A stretch of 64,000 bases of DNA from Nereocystis luetkeana (lineage: Eukaryota > Sar > Phaeophyceae > Laminariales > Laminariaceae): NCBI GenBank assembly GCA_031213475.1, contig JARUPZ010000009.1, forward strand, positions 1,652,001 through 1,716,000, in the 5' to 3' direction. Made by a program: the position numbers and the translations under genes. This document shows positions 42,795 to 54,166 of this stretch, piece by piece; positions within the stretch are counted from its first letter, which is position 1, and the number at the start of each line of letters is the position of its first letter. The notes under the pieces were generated by a model. That model had not been told where the DNA came from. It did no database searches and worked only from the letters and a program-made list of their open reading frames with translations.

Positions 42795-42888
42795 CCCTTG
42801 TAGCGCCGCACTCCCATATGTGGGGACAAATCACTCAAATGATAAGTACTTTGTTCCCAAAACGGGGCTGGGGTCCTTCAAGGGTCGA
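42795..42888. repeat. family A pseudo-palindromic repeat in an intron
   Basis: TGTGGGGACAAATCACTCAA and TTTGTTCCCAAAACGGGGCT arms. It lies eight bases after a candidate splice donor. Confidence 0.5.
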
Positions 42889-43867
42889 GGAAATATCCGA
42901 TCGAGAGCCTTCCGATCAGATACCGGTAATGTTCGACTTATCTTGCTACCCTTACCGTCGTTAAGAGAAAACGAAACCCTCAAAACCGATCGCACCCTTG
43001 TGCGAGCTCAACGTTCTCTACGCTATTCGTCAACCCTTGGTTTTATTGTGAAAACCCGAACGCTTTTAAACTTTGTACCGGCCGTCCCATGTATATTGCG
43101 GTGATTTCTTGTGAGCATCGGCTGGCGTCCCAAGGTTTGGCTGGAGTCCCAACAATTTACCATGGTTGTACGGCCACTATTCCCACTATGAGCGCTGTGT
43201 GAGAACCCGGACGCTTTCAAACTTTTTGTCGGCCGTCCCATGTATATTGCGGTGATGCCTAACCTACGGTGGGATTGTGTATCGGGTTAGACTACACGTA
43301 CAACATTTCCCAAAAGCCAGCTTGTGGGTGAGATTATAGAGCCCCTCACGGGAGACGCCTCATACAAATTTAGGTGCACCCTTACGGTAGCAGGCGCTAT
43401 CACGGGCGGTTAAATGCAAGCACGGTACCTCTTCGGGAAGCTTTCCCGGGGCAATCTCAGGCATTCGCGGCAATAACAGAGAGATGTGTCGAATGTGATC
43501 GGTGCGGCTACGGTAGGGGAAAAGGAAACACTTTTGTTCGGGCCAGAAAATATTTCTGACCGATGGGGGCTTCTCATCTACTGTAAGGAACTCTCTTACC
43601 GCGAGTATAAGACCCGTTTGAACTCTGATATTAATATCAAACGTATCTTATATTTCCACCCAGAGTTGTACGGAACTACAACAGTAGTCCGCAATATCGG
43701 TAGTTTGTTACAAGATGTTTCGATGCACACCTCAAGCCATGGGAAGTGCTTGTCTGGTTAATGAGCGTACACTATTGTATGTATTACAGCCGTTTTTTTT
43801 GTGATGTGTGACACAATGTACATGTAGAGCTCCCCAGCTGAGGAAGGAGCATCAAGAATTTTTACAG

Positions 43868-44065
43868 CCGGCGCTGTGCACCCGTATCTTTGCATGCGTC
43901 GAGTATTTTCCGCTTTGTTCTAAAGCTCACGGGTGCTTGTGGGGTTTGCGTCTCACGGTGGTGGATTCCACCCAGTGCTTTCTTTCCGTGTCCGCGCAAC
44001 GATTGACTTCGGTCAGCTCTACCGAACGCAAAGTTCACGAAACGCCTATGTTACTGATTGATTAG
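43868..44065 (+). CDS. candidate terminal exon
   Basis: Acceptor AGGAGCATCAAGAATTTTTACAG, phase 0, 65 codons to the TGA at 44063-44065. Reads PALCTRIFACVEYFPLCSKA, HGCLWGLRLTVVDSTQCFLS, VSAQRLTSVSSTERKVHETP-MLLID. Cys-rich first half. It gives the compact gene a total of about 290 residues. A GTGGTG in the middle could be a donor, so the stop is not certain. Confidence 0.4.
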   Translation, partial: PALCTRIFACVEYFPLCSKAHGCLWGLRLTVVDSTQCFLSVSAQRLTSVSSTERKVHETPMLLID

Positions 44066-44611
44066 GCCAGCAGGATTATTTATCCCTTTTACAAAAATAT
44101 TAATACCCAACAAATTGCTGTTGGCTATAGCACTACCCACTAGCCTACTTAATACCGTTATTATTGTCGAAAAGCTCTTTTCCCCTGATTTTCTCGATAT
44201 GTGATTTCCGTATGAAGATACGAGGACGTTCTGTCAGAATTTGTGATTTTCAGCTGAGGGTTAAATGTCTGGAATGCGTAGTATTCTCGTACACATACTT
44301 TGGGAAATAAAAACGAGAAGATCTCAAAGAAAAACGATTCGTGATTTCCGTACGAAGAAACGGAGGCGTTGACACACTTCGTGCTTTTCAACAGGGGGAA
44401 AAACGTCTGGAATGCGTCAAATCATGTACATACACGTTGGGAAACTAAAAACAGGAAAAGCTGGAAAAAAAACTAGTTGTTCTAAAATAAATCTGGAAAA
44501 TCTGGAAATTTAGGACAAACGGCCCTTCAATAATAACGGCCCTTAGTTATGTGACTTCTGGAGATGAGTGGTTAGCGTTATGTAACCAACAACTTTTGTA
44601 ATGAAGTTATT
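44066..44611. other. non-coding, AT-rich with a duplicated segment
   Basis: Two related stretches (44200-44300 and 44336-44450) share GTGATTTCCGTATGAAGATA / GTGATTTCCGTACGAAGAAA, ACGTTCTGTCAG-like and GTCTGGAATGCGT words. No exon seen. Confidence 0.5.
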
Positions 44612-44785
44612 TTGTATATGCCGCGGATGTCACAGGTTGCAATGCTGAAGGTTAATTTGGGATTGACGAAGACTGGTCCGGAAATAGAAGAGAAATATCA
44701 GGCAGGGGCAGGTGAGTTTTTATCTCGGGGCGTGCAGCTCGAGCGGCAGCAGTTTCAGCAACAGCAGCAGCAACAGCATCAGCAA

Positions 44786-44854
<69 letters not shown>

Positions 44855-44928
44855 CAGGAGCAGGAGCAGAAGCGACAACAGCAGCAGCGGCAGCAGGAGC
44901 AGAAGCGGCAACAACAGCAGCGGCAGCA

Positions 44929-45022
<94 letters not shown>

Positions 45023-45110
45023 GAGCAGAAGCGGCACCGGCAGCAACAACAACAGCAGCAGCAACAGCAGCAACAGCAGCAGCAGCAGCGACGGCAGCAG
45101 CAGCAGCAGC

Positions 45111-45167
<57 letters not shown>

Positions 45168-45326
45168 TACAACAACGACGGGCAAGTGAGTTTTTATCTC
45201 GAGGCGTGCAGCACGAGCGGCAGCAGCAGCGACGGCAGCAGCAGCAACAGCAACAACGGCGGGCAAGTGAGTTTTTATCTCGAGGCGTGCAGCACGAGCG
45301 GCAGCAGCAGCGACAGCAACAGCAGC

Positions 45327-45368
<42 letters not shown>

Positions 45369-46636
45369 GACAGCAGCAGCAGCAGCAGCAACAACAACGA
45401 CGAGAGCAGTGTCGGTCGCAACCCAATCGGCAGCAACTACCCCAGGGGAAGCCCCGACAGCTGCCCCAGCAAGAGCAAGAAAAAGAAGAAGAAAAAGAAG
45501 CAGATGAAGTAGAAGAAGAAGAAGAAGAGGAAGAAGAAGGAGAACGAAAACAAAAACAATGTGAACGAAGCCGTTGTCATTTCGAGGATCGAGAAAGGGA
45601 GGCGCGCACAACCTGGCAGAACCAGCACAGTCTCCAACACCAACACCGGATTCAGCTTCAACACCAACACCAGATTCAGCTTCAGCACCAGTCCCAGGTT
45701 CAGCTTCACCAACAGATTCAGCTTCAGAACCAGCACCAGATCCAGCTCCAGCACCAGTACAAAGAGCACCAGCAGCGAAGCAACGTAGAGGACATTGAAC
45801 ACTCCGACGCCTCGCCCCGCCAGATTCAATCGTACTTGCACCCGAACAACGCTGGGTCAATGACCCGCTGGCTTTCGACTACCCCAGACGGCACTCTGTA
45901 CCGAGAGCAACGGGTACAGCCGCACTACCATGCACCAGGAGGAGTTGCAGTGGTTCCGAAAGCTCGTGTTGCAACGCCTACCTTTGGTTGTGGTGGAGAT
46001 TGCGTGATTCATGGTAATAATGGCGTTGCCGCTCGCCGAACGGTTGATGCATCCGGGCACTGTGTACAGGTATGTTCCACTTTTATTGGCGGTGGGTTGG
46101 GCGGCGGTAGTGGGTGGGGCGTCGGCGTCGGCGGCGGTGGTGTTTGCAGCGGTGGATGCAGTGGCGGTCGCGGATGGGTCAGAGGCGGTGGTAGCGACAT
46201 CGGCGGCGGTGATAGGAGAACTTTCACGGAAATTCCTGCCTTTCCAGGGGGTGGTGATTACAGTACCTGCCAACCGGCTGCTGCGCCCGGACCCTCCGCG
46301 CAGAAATGGTCGGGCACTGCTTGCGGTGGCGTTGGCGGTGGTGGCGGTGGTGGCGGTGCTGAGTGGAGCGGTGGCGGTGGTGGCGACGACAGCGGTGGTG
46401 AGTTGGACGATGGAAGAGGTGGAGGCGTGGGCGATCGTGGGTTGGGCGGCGGCGGTGCCTTCGGCAGTGGCGCTGATTGGTTCCAATGTCTGAGGCAGAC
46501 GGCCCTTTCCCCATGGAAGAATACGAGTGGGCTCGAAAGCTTTTTTAGGGATTTTGCGGGGGTCGGTGATGACGCTGGTGACGCCCACAGCCAGACAGCT
46601 CCCGGAAATAGTACCTTTGGTGTCGTTAAATTTTGA
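44612..46636 (+). CDS. uncertain polyglutamine/polyglycine open frame, 674 codons
   Basis: A single frame runs from about 44612 to TGA 46634-46636. It has a short ordinary start (VAMLKVNLGLTKTGPEIEEK), about 230 codons of glutamine-rich CAG repeats, an acidic/Lys-rich part, QHQ repeats, an ordinary-looking part (SMTRWLSTTPDGTLYREQRV) and a Gly-rich GGT-repeat tail. Reasons for doubt: trinucleotide repeats are open in most frames; splice-like signals exist at 44635 (ATGTCACAG), 44712 (GTGAGT) and 46071 (CTGTGTACAG then GTATGT); and another frame in 45574-45798 gives a natural PTPDSAS-type linker. Most likely parts of this are exonic (perhaps 44636-44711 and a block before 46070) and the rest is repeat. 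No start context or function can be given. Confidence 0.35.
44751..45400. repeat. CAG/CAA array with triplicated 40-bp block
   Basis: Long CAG/CAA/CGG runs. The block GTGAGTTTTTATCTCG followed by (A/G)GGCGTGCAGC and a GAGCGGCAGCAG occurs three times: at 44712 (before the array), at about 45186 and at about 45268. Each begins with a consensus splice donor. Confidence 0.85.
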
Positions 46637-47497
46637 CTGATTTGAAGGCTGATTGTGCGAGACCATCACTTCAGCACGGGTGGTAGCGATTGCTGTGGAT
46701 TTTCTATGGGGTGTCTTGGGTGATGGTACAGTTTGACTGGTAGGAAGGCTAATCGTGTGCAGGCCATCATTTTTGGTAGTGATTAGTGTGAATTTTGCTT
46801 CGTACATTTATATACCTCCGTTTCCCTCGTTGCCTCGGCAAGGCTTGCTGCGAGGCATGCCCTATCAGGCTTAGAGCGAGTAGGTTGGGTCTTTCTTGTG
46901 GGTGTACGGCCGGACTCACCCACAACAAGTGATACCGTCTTGCTGCTGCGTGTGGCCGCGAGGTTTAGGGGTGTCGGTGGAGTTGAGTCGTATGTGGTAC
47001 GTCAGGCACGGACACCTACAATTCGCGCTTATTTTTCAAGTGGCAGCGGCAGAGTACCAATGCCCAATCAGGATGTCCGTGTGCGGAGGCAGGCACCACC
47101 ACGAGCCAAACTGCCGCACAATCTAGCTGGGCTGGCAGGAGGCTGGATTCGACGACGAAGAAGGAGGGAGACTGAGCGTCGACGAGCGGGGAAGAGGCGG
47201 GTTTAACTCACCCTGCTGGATAACTTTAGTGTTTTAGATCAGAACGGTAAGTTGCGAGGAGCATTTAATTTTTTGGAACGGGGGATAAGGGGAGCCGACT
47301 GGAAGGGAGTGACAACGAGAACACGCGCGAAGGAGCGGGCCGGGTGAGATAATGCGATGAGCCGGCTATGGAGAACGGCAGCAGGACAGCACACGGAGAC
47401 CCACGACCGTCGCGCACACCATCACGAGAGCAGCAATCAACATTTGTTTTTTGGTGGAATTTTTACGAGGCAGTAGTACCTGTTATTTATGTCACAG
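46637..47497. other. stretch with no firm gene
   Basis: 46850-46870 repeats the GCATGCCCTATC word of the 31.1-kb array. A 102-codon frame (46898-47206, Arg-rich end) looks partly natural but has no clear acceptor. 47150-47205 is rich in CGACGAAGAAGG-type purines. Confidence 0.3.
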
Positions 47498-47610
47498 GTC
47501 TTTGTAGTGTTCGCAGTTATATACCCTTCATGGGGAATGACCCCCGGCAAATACCAGGGACGTCGCAAGATAGCTTGGCTGCACCTTGTCAGACAGTCCT
47601 GGAAGACGTG
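47498..47610 (+). CDS. candidate internal exon, unknown protein
   Basis: Acceptor ACCTGTTATTTATGTCACAG. Phase-0 reading VFVVFAVIYPSWGMTPGKYQ then GRRKIAWLHLVRQSWKT plus two bases before GTGATC. A hydrophobic start followed by a basic, Trp-rich stretch. An alternative frame is open too. The leftover phase fits the next candidate exon at 47930. Confidence 0.4.
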
Positions 47611-47929
47611 GTGATCGTCGATACTCGTATGGTGTTTTCTGCTTCCATTGTTCTTTTTTCACTGCATGTCCACGAGTCGTCACTCTTACAGCACCCCAGA
47701 CAGCAGACGTGTTTCTCTCTGTGTTCACGACTACCGCGCGTTTCGTACGGTGGAGGCAGCACTCCGGACAGCAGGCACTATAGTCAGCCGCCACGAGTTA
47801 GTCAGTGGTGGGAATGAGGGGAACTCTATGCTGTAGTTGAGTGGATACCCGCGGCCATCTTATTTCAGTTTGCGCATTTGATTTCATTTCATTTCATGTG
47901 TGCGCCTTCTTCGTCTCGTGTGTTTTTAG

Positions 47930-48135
47930 GTGGAAAACGTCGTGTTTCCGAGCCGAATTTTGTTTTTTTTATGGTGTTTCGAATCTTCGTAGGGCTCCCG
48001 TACCTTTGTGTTTCCACGGACTCCTTGATTTTGGGAGTCCATGTGAGAACAACTACAACAAGGGGATGCAGGAAATGTGCACAGCTGATACGGAGCCCTG
48101 GGGCAGTAGTAGTGGAGCATTCCCGACAATTCAGG
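47930..48135 (+). CDS. candidate internal exon, unknown protein
   Basis: Acceptor CCTTCTTCGTCTCGTGTGTTTTTAG. One base completes the previous codon, then WKTSCFRAEFCFFYGVSNLR, RAPVPLCFHGLLDFGSPCEN and NYNKGMQEMCTADTEPWGSS before GTAAAC. Cys/Phe-rich. The last third is partly duplicated downstream (48190-48285 shares CAGGAA, GCAGCTGAT, GCAGTAGTGG and GTAAACGGGGGAGAG), which includes the donor and may indicate exon-end duplication. Confidence 0.4.
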
Positions 48136-48819
48136 GTAAACGGGGGAGAGGGGTGTCTTTCACTGCTGTGAACTTGCTACGGGGGCGCAGGAAGCTCATG
48201 CGCAGCTGATTTCAGACATGAGGGATCGACAAAAGCAGCAGTAGTGGGATATCCCCCTCAACTCGGTGTAAACGGGGGAGAGAGAAGTCGACTGCGAAGA
48301 GCCCGAATCGCAACAAGTCGAACGTGTTGCTTCGAGGTCTCCGAGTCGCGAAAAACTTCAACCAGTAGTGACAACCGTGGATTTTCCTCCGAGTCGACTA
48401 CCGCATCGCACTGTCACCCGTGTGAGAAGATAGCACACCTCTTGCGATGAATTCTCCGAGCCGAGTTCGTCCAAAGCAAGGGGGGCACACACAAACGAAA
48501 ATGGCGGCCTTGGGAAAAAAATCTCGCTGAGACTTTTTCGATATAGACGCATCGCTCGGCGTTTGAACCTCCCCATTGTCGAGAAAATCAGCTTCGAAAC
48601 TCGTCCGAGGGGGTGTGTTATCTTATTATCCTAGTGTGATACGGTGCGGCCGCCGAAAAAACGACCCGCCCCCCCCCGTGTCCGCCGCTGCACAGGCAAA
48701 CGGCTGCTACGACCGCCGTATCTGTTATGCCGTCATCTTTCCTGTGCCTCTATCGTCTCTCCTCGTACCGTGCGCTGCTTGCTTGATGCGCTGGTGCGGT
48801 GTGGTAGTCGTAGTGGCAG

Positions 48820-48945
48820 GTGTCTTTGTATACGGTGGGGAAGGCGATTGGGTTCGTCCACGCCAATGCCCTCCGGCACTCCCTCGGGACCGGCCGCCCC
48901 GGGACCGAAAAGGAAGGCATGATCAACAGCAAAATGTCACTACAT
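48820..48945 (+). CDS. candidate exon, 3' end unclear
   Basis: After GTGGTAGTCGTAGTGGCAG the phase-0 frame reads VSLYTVGKAIGFVHANALRH then SLGTGRPGTEKEGMINSKM. The peptide looks natural but the acceptor lacks a strong pyrimidine tract and no good donor was found, so the end is arbitrary. Confidence 0.3.
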
Positions 48946-49011
48946 CAACGAACAAACGCCACACCTTTTTGTTGTTACTATATCGCTGGTTTTTTGTTGC
49001 TGCTGGGGGGT

Positions 49012-49052
49012 TGGGGTTGGCGGGAGGGGGGGGGGGGGAGGGGGGAGGGTGA
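49012..49052. repeat. poly-G-rich tract
   Basis: G-rich run (49026-49048) of the kind that could form G-quadruplex structure. Confidence 0.7.
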
Positions 49053-49261
49053 TTGGGTTGTTAGTCCCTTTTCTGCACGTGTGGAAGCGCCCCCCCCTTG
49101 TTTTGACGGGAGTACGACCGGCCGTCTCGTGTACGCATTGTTTGTTGGAAAGAAGTGCACCTGACATTGCACCTGCACTACTGCTTGTGTTGCCACCTGG
49201 GGGCTAACTACTATTAATACCAGATATACTGCCGTATTTTACACTTCATCTAGGTAGATAG

Positions 49262-49532
49262 CACCGTTTTTTTCTGAGACTCCTTCCTCTCTTGGTTACA
49301 GTATATGAGTTCTATACCTCATAAAAAAAGGATCTAGAGAAAAGCTATACGTGTAACAACATAAAAAACGATCAACAAATCCCAAACCCTATCAATAGTA
49401 GGTACTATCACGAATACTGTGGTAGAAAATTATTGCCATACCAATAGGTGTTTTCCAGCGATGTTGGGTTAGGGAGCCCGATCGATCATAAATAATTTGG
49501 CCAAAAATGTTACTCCTATCGTAGCACGCGGT
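49262..49532 (+). repeat. family L dispersed repeat, near full length
   Basis: Same word order as 29296-29590: TTTTTTTCTGAGACTCCTTC, CATAAAAAACGATCAACAAA, TAGGTGTTTTCCAGCGATGT, GGAGCCCGATCGATC, AATTTGGCCAAAAATG and CTCCTATCGTAGCACGCG. Confidence 0.6.
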
Positions 49533-49875
49533 CGGCGGGGGCATATCACGGACGGAATCGCAGTCGCCGGAGCCTACCGAGGAGAGGGGATATCAAAAGT
49601 CGCCGTACGGGCCAGCGCGAGCGGGGGGGGAGCGATCTGCTCGGGACGGGATTAGTGAGGCTTGGGGCAGCAAGAGTGGACATGGTGTCTGTGGCTCCGG
49701 CTAGGGGTACGGACCCCAGCTGCTGGTGGAACCAACCTCAGGCGAAGCGTGTAGGTGTCAAGAGAAACCGAAACCTCCCACCCAGTTGCTTTTGTTCTGC
49801 ACACCCGGCGCCTCTTTGGCGTGCGGCCGCTCACATTTTGTTTATTTGCGTCCCTTTTCTACTTGCGGGCGATAG

Positions 49876-49965
49876 GATGCCGCGGTGGGTCGCGATGTCG
49901 AGAGGGTCGCCAATAGGGAGCTAGAGGCCCGTTGTTTCCAAACCGGAACCTCACGGAGACCATGA
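49876..49965 (+). CDS. possible terminal exon
   Basis: Acceptor TCCCTTTTCTACTTGCGGGCGATAG; phase-0 DAAVGRDVERVANRELEARC-FQTGTSRRP to a TGA at 49963-49965. Short and unsupported otherwise. Confidence 0.25.
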   Translation, partial: DAAVGRDVERVANRELEARCFQTGTSRRP

Positions 49966-50149
49966 ATACATGTTGGTGTTCCTAACCCGGAATCCCACGG
50001 ACACCTCGCATTTGGGTGATTGTATGGATTGATGGTGCCGAGGCAGCAGGGAGATACCTATCGACGCCCTATTGTACGATCTTTATATATCACCCGGCAT
50101 AACGCACGATGTGCCCAGACGTACCGTGTCAGGCCGATGGGGGCTTCTG

Positions 50150-50520
50150 GTCGTAAACGGTGTACTACTGGTGGTATGACCTTCGAACGAAAGAGGAGGC
50201 TCGTGTGTTTTGGAAACGAGCGAGTACTGGCGGTATGTTCTTTCAGCGAAGGAGCAGGCTCGTCTGTTTTGGTTGGAGTCGGGTTGAGGGTGATAATCCT
50301 TCCGTCAATGTGCTGGAGTTTCTCGGAATGGTCGTTTATGAATTACTTCTCTTCTTCTGGGTGTATGTGGGGGCCTCCCCACGCACGCGGGTGGTTGAAT
50401 GTTGTTGCAGGGAGACAGCGAGGCGGCAGTGCAGTGGGTGCGTCGTTTTTATAGGAGAAAGGAGCAGCGATCTTGGGCTGCGAGATGCGCTTTCTGGGGC
50501 TTCTCGAAGTTAAGTGTCAA
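50150..50520 (+). pseudogene. fossil RNase H remnant, DIRS-like retroelement
   Basis: Short motifs reminiscent of the RNase H-like region of DIRS-type (tyrosine-recombinase) retroelements are recognisable: an NVLEFLGM segment followed some 50 residues later by GDSEAAVQWVRR. The remnant is broken, with the similarity spread over more than one frame, and no ends, recombinase or reverse transcriptase were found nearby, so only a fragment survives. Family assignment is from memory of such motifs and is tentative. Confidence 0.4.
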
Positions 50521-51935
50521 GGGGATGGCGCCTCGATGCCATGCATGTGCCCAGAGTTCTCAGCGATGCCACTGATGAGTTTTTAGGTGGGACCAATCCG
50601 TGATCCATGCCAACCTCGCTCGTGCGCGCCCCCACATCCTATATATACATGGCATGTGTGGGAGTTGGAGAGTAAACGGCAGAACTCTGTGCACCTCTGC
50701 GTTGACCTCGAATTCGTCCGAAGGGCCATCGACAGAGCGCGGTCACCAAGGGTGTTTGCTTTTTGGGTCTCTAAAACGCTTGTTCTTTTGCGCAGGGTTT
50801 TCTATAAAAATATTAAATACGCCAGCTAGCTGTGAGTTCGACTGATTACATAGGTGATACTCAGCTTTGCAAGCTGGGTAATACGTTTCCTCTATACCCC
50901 AGTTTTTGCTGTTTTTTACAATTTTATGATAAGCCGTTCGCGCGTATTCTATACCTGGTATGTATTTCTGGAAACGAAAAAAAATGGCGAACATGATTTG
51001 CACATACACTTTCAAATATTCAGAAAATATATTTTGACGTATTGAAGCGTAGGCTTTTCATACGTAAAACTATTTAGGCAAAAAAACGGGTTTCGGCAGC
51101 AGCTGTCGGGTTTCTGTTACAACTGTAGGTGATCTGGTATTCCGATTTGTTAGAAGACAAACAGTGGAGAAGAATCAGGAAAAACGCTGAATCCGGAACG
51201 CCGTTCACAGTTCAATCTTATAAGTTTTCCATCCAACGGACGTAGATACTTCGAAGTATATAGTATTAATAGAGGTCCCCAAACGATTTCTTTCGTCTAT
51301 ACGCAGGTGATCTGATAATTTTTACGTTCTCGTTGAAAAGGTATTTATTTGGCGAAATGTTCGTGGCTCTTTTTAACTAGCTGATTGTGATCTTGCAGAT
51401 GACAGCATGGAACGTGATTTTAGATTGGGCAAAACAGAAAAACTGCCAAAACAGCAGGTGTTCGCTCAGCTTGTCTTTCAATTCGTCGTATTTCGAAAGT
51501 TGTTGGCCGAAAACAGATCGACAACCTATCTGCACCGACCATACGGCTGTATGTAGTATGATACTACGTTTATGATACAACTGATGTACTGTACGAATAG
51601 ACGTATACAATAAAAACAATATCGAGCAGACATTTTAAGCGGCGCAAAGACAGGAGACAAATACGCGTACTTAACATTGAAAAATCGAAAGAGAAGAAAG
51701 GAGAGATTATGAACACGTCATCAGGGGAGCACGATCGATCGAAGGGCCTCAGTGAGTACTATTAATAGCTTGGAGGGGGCCGACCGTGTTCAATCACACG
51801 TGCATCCTATGTGCCCTTACGAACTCCAGACAGGGTCTTGTCCATTTTGATCACACTTCGAGGGGTTATGATCTGACCGCGTCCTCATCCGTGCAACCTC
51901 ACACAAGCGGGGTTGAGAACTCTGCAACAACGACG
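50521..51935. other. no firm gene
   Basis: An 80-codon frame at 50587-50829 and a possible short exon-like block after CTGATTGTGATCTTGCAG (51400) are present without further support. The rest is AT-rich non-coding sequence. Confidence 0.3.
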
Positions 51936-52363
51936 TAGGGCTGTGAGTTGGCTGGACTCACCGACTAGTTGGTTGACTGGCGAACGCCGGCCAGCTAACT
52001 GAACTACTGTAGTTGATCGGTCGCGACTGGCGCCGTTCGAATTCATTTTACATGAAAAAAAATATTATATAGAAACACCAAATTGCAATGGCCTTTGGCA
52101 TTCATTGCCATCGGTGCCGGCACCGTGGATGGCGATATTTTTGTTAATACGCCATGAGTTGCAGTATACCTCGCAGGTCTCTCTGCCCGTCTCAGCGAGT
52201 GGTCTTACGGGCAAATAAATGCCAAAGCCATGGCAAAACCCTTCCGTAAACAAAGAAACTCAAATAAATAATAGTCGAATAGTTCGCACCGTTGCAACAA
52301 ACTATGTATGTTGCCTAGCCAACTAATACCTACAATACATAGCTGGTGACTTTTAGAGCCGTG
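51936..52363. mobile_element. internally deleted hAT-like element (family G)
   Basis: Starts TAGGGCTGTGAG, then GTTGGCTGGACTCACCGACT; retains ATTCATTTTACATGAAAAAA from the internal units and a right part (GCCATGAGTTGCAGTATACC, GCAACAAACTATGTATGTTG, GCCAACTAATACC) collinear with 36170-36360 of the intact copy. The tandem units are gone. The right end (AGAGCCGTG) and target duplication are eroded. Confidence 0.65.
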
Positions 52364-52692
52364 TACACGTACAGTAGGGCGAATTCGGAAGCAGCCTCGA
52401 AAATGACCTAGCAAGAACCTGCCGTAACAACCGCGCGACGCCGAGACGCGAAAAAAAGAAATGGACCCGCTGTGTCCAACCGCTATCCTGCCTGTGCTTG
52501 TACCAAAAACTCAAATAAATAGTCGAAACGCTATTATTCACCTTCCTGGCCGAAACGGCCCAAAAATGGCCGGATCCGAAAAAACAAAACCTACATCGCC
52601 ACCATCACCGACACCAATAAATAAACTCTACAGACACCAGCAGTATATTCTATGTTACGGCATCCCCCCACGGAGGCGTCGGCTTGTTGCAG

Positions 52693-52973
52693 GCGTTTAA
52701 CCGGGTTTTCGCCTCGCAGGTTATTATGCTGGGCTTTAAAGCGCTGTCATACTATTTATTGGGGAAAAAACGTCACGCGCGACTTGGCAGAATCTATAGA
52801 TCTCGAGAAAGGGGAAGCAGGGAGCTCAGGAGAAATCGCAGAAAACACAACCAACCCAGGAAACTCCGCGGTCGGACCGAACACAGGGATAGGGGACGCC
52901 GGGGGGCGCGCGTAATAGCCGCACCTCATAAACGTCTGGTGCGGCCTCGAAGGGAAAATAAGAATAATAATAG
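52693..52973 (+). CDS. possible exon, Arg-rich or acidic frame
   Basis: After GGCGTCGGCTTGTTGCAG the phase-0 frame reads AFNRVFASQVIMLGFKALSY then a highly Arg-rich tail to GTGAAA. A second frame through the same bases is acidic and looks equally natural (ESIDLEKGEAGSSGEIAENT) and stops at 52915. The two cannot be separated by eye. Confidence 0.25.
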
Positions 52974-53340
52974 GTGAAAGGAAACTTTGGGATCGAAACA
53001 ACACGAAGGGGCACCGCTATATATTTTTTTAACAAGAAACTACAATAGATTCGACCACTGAGGGAAACATAATCTTTAGCAGAGCCGCCAAAATTTCAAC
53101 TCTGCGAGATTCGTCTACGCTGCGCGAAACACAACACTACTTACAGCAAGGAAAGACTCACAACGGCGCAGAACCCTGGCGTACACCACAATTTTGGTTT
53201 GCTCGGACATTGATAGAGACGCATATCATCAGGGTATGTTCGAACGCAACGAACGACGGCTAGAACTTTAATACAATACGAAACTATTATACCCGCTGGG
53301 TTTTCCGTTCGAAATCATTAATAATATATTTTTTTAACGG

Positions 53341-53578
53341 ACTCGACGCCGCCGCCCTGTCCCCGGCAAGCGACAGCGACAGCGACAGCAGACGTTCAAC
53401 ACCATCCTCCAAATGGTTCTCAGAGCGAAAATATCAACGAAAACCGTCATACGCGCCACGAAGCGTTATTCGCTCCTACCGCAAGGGCAAGGCCCAGCTC
53501 CCCATTCCATGCAGGGCTAAAACGGTCAGCAGTAGCAACAACAGTAGTAGTAGTAGCGACCCTCCACCACAATCATAA
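53341..53578 (+). CDS. possible terminal exon, basic Ser-rich end
   Basis: An open frame without a start codon: LDAAALSPASDSDSDSRRST, KWFSERKYQRKPSYAPRSVI, RSYRKGKAQLPIPCRAKTVS, a Ser/Asn run and a TAA at 53576-53578. It looks like a natural C-terminus. The acceptor position is unclear (a T-run at 53329-53335 precedes). Confidence 0.3.
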
Positions 53579-54166
53579 ATCGACGAATCAATTTCTTGCA
53601 GTTCTCTGAATAATGACAGCTAGTCCTTTGCGCAGTAGTACCTGGTACGGAAGCACAGCGGGCGCGGGAGGGACATATCTGCTATTATTATTATTGTTGG
53701 CCTTGTTGTGCTGTACCAGGTATGACATAATAAGTACGATCATCGACAACAAGCATACCGCGGCCGATAACATTCGAAGCAGCGCACAGCTGCCACAGAA
53801 AGCACTGCAATCGATGTACTGCTGCTAATACTACCAGCTAAGATGAAATGATGTGGGGAATGGAAATTGGGAAACGGCTGGCAGAGAAGCGTATGAGGAA
53901 TACTTACTGCTGCTGATTTACGGAAGGACATTCGGTTTATATTGGAATGACATCTATCTACGTTATATTGTCGGAAGGCAAGCATAATAATACTATCAGT
54001 GGATGGTTGCCCACTCACTGCTGCTGTCAACAAGCTATGCGATTTTCGAGGTACCAGGTATACATTTCAGTTTGTCCTTGCCCTTGGATGCACCCAATAA
54101 ATAGTCTACAGAAGAACGTGTATTAAATAGTAATTCTTGCCCCTTTTTTGTTTTGGTATCCCCTAG

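Noticed and set aside
44652-45860. Minus-strand 402-codon frame and poly-Leu/Ala/Ser/Cys frames over the CAG array
   Set aside because: Trinucleotide repeats are open in nearly all frames; no other coding sign on the minus strand.
46009-46493. Gly/Val/Ala-rich frames over the GGT repeats
   Set aside because: Low-complexity GGT/GGC sequence is open in several frames; no independent evidence of coding.
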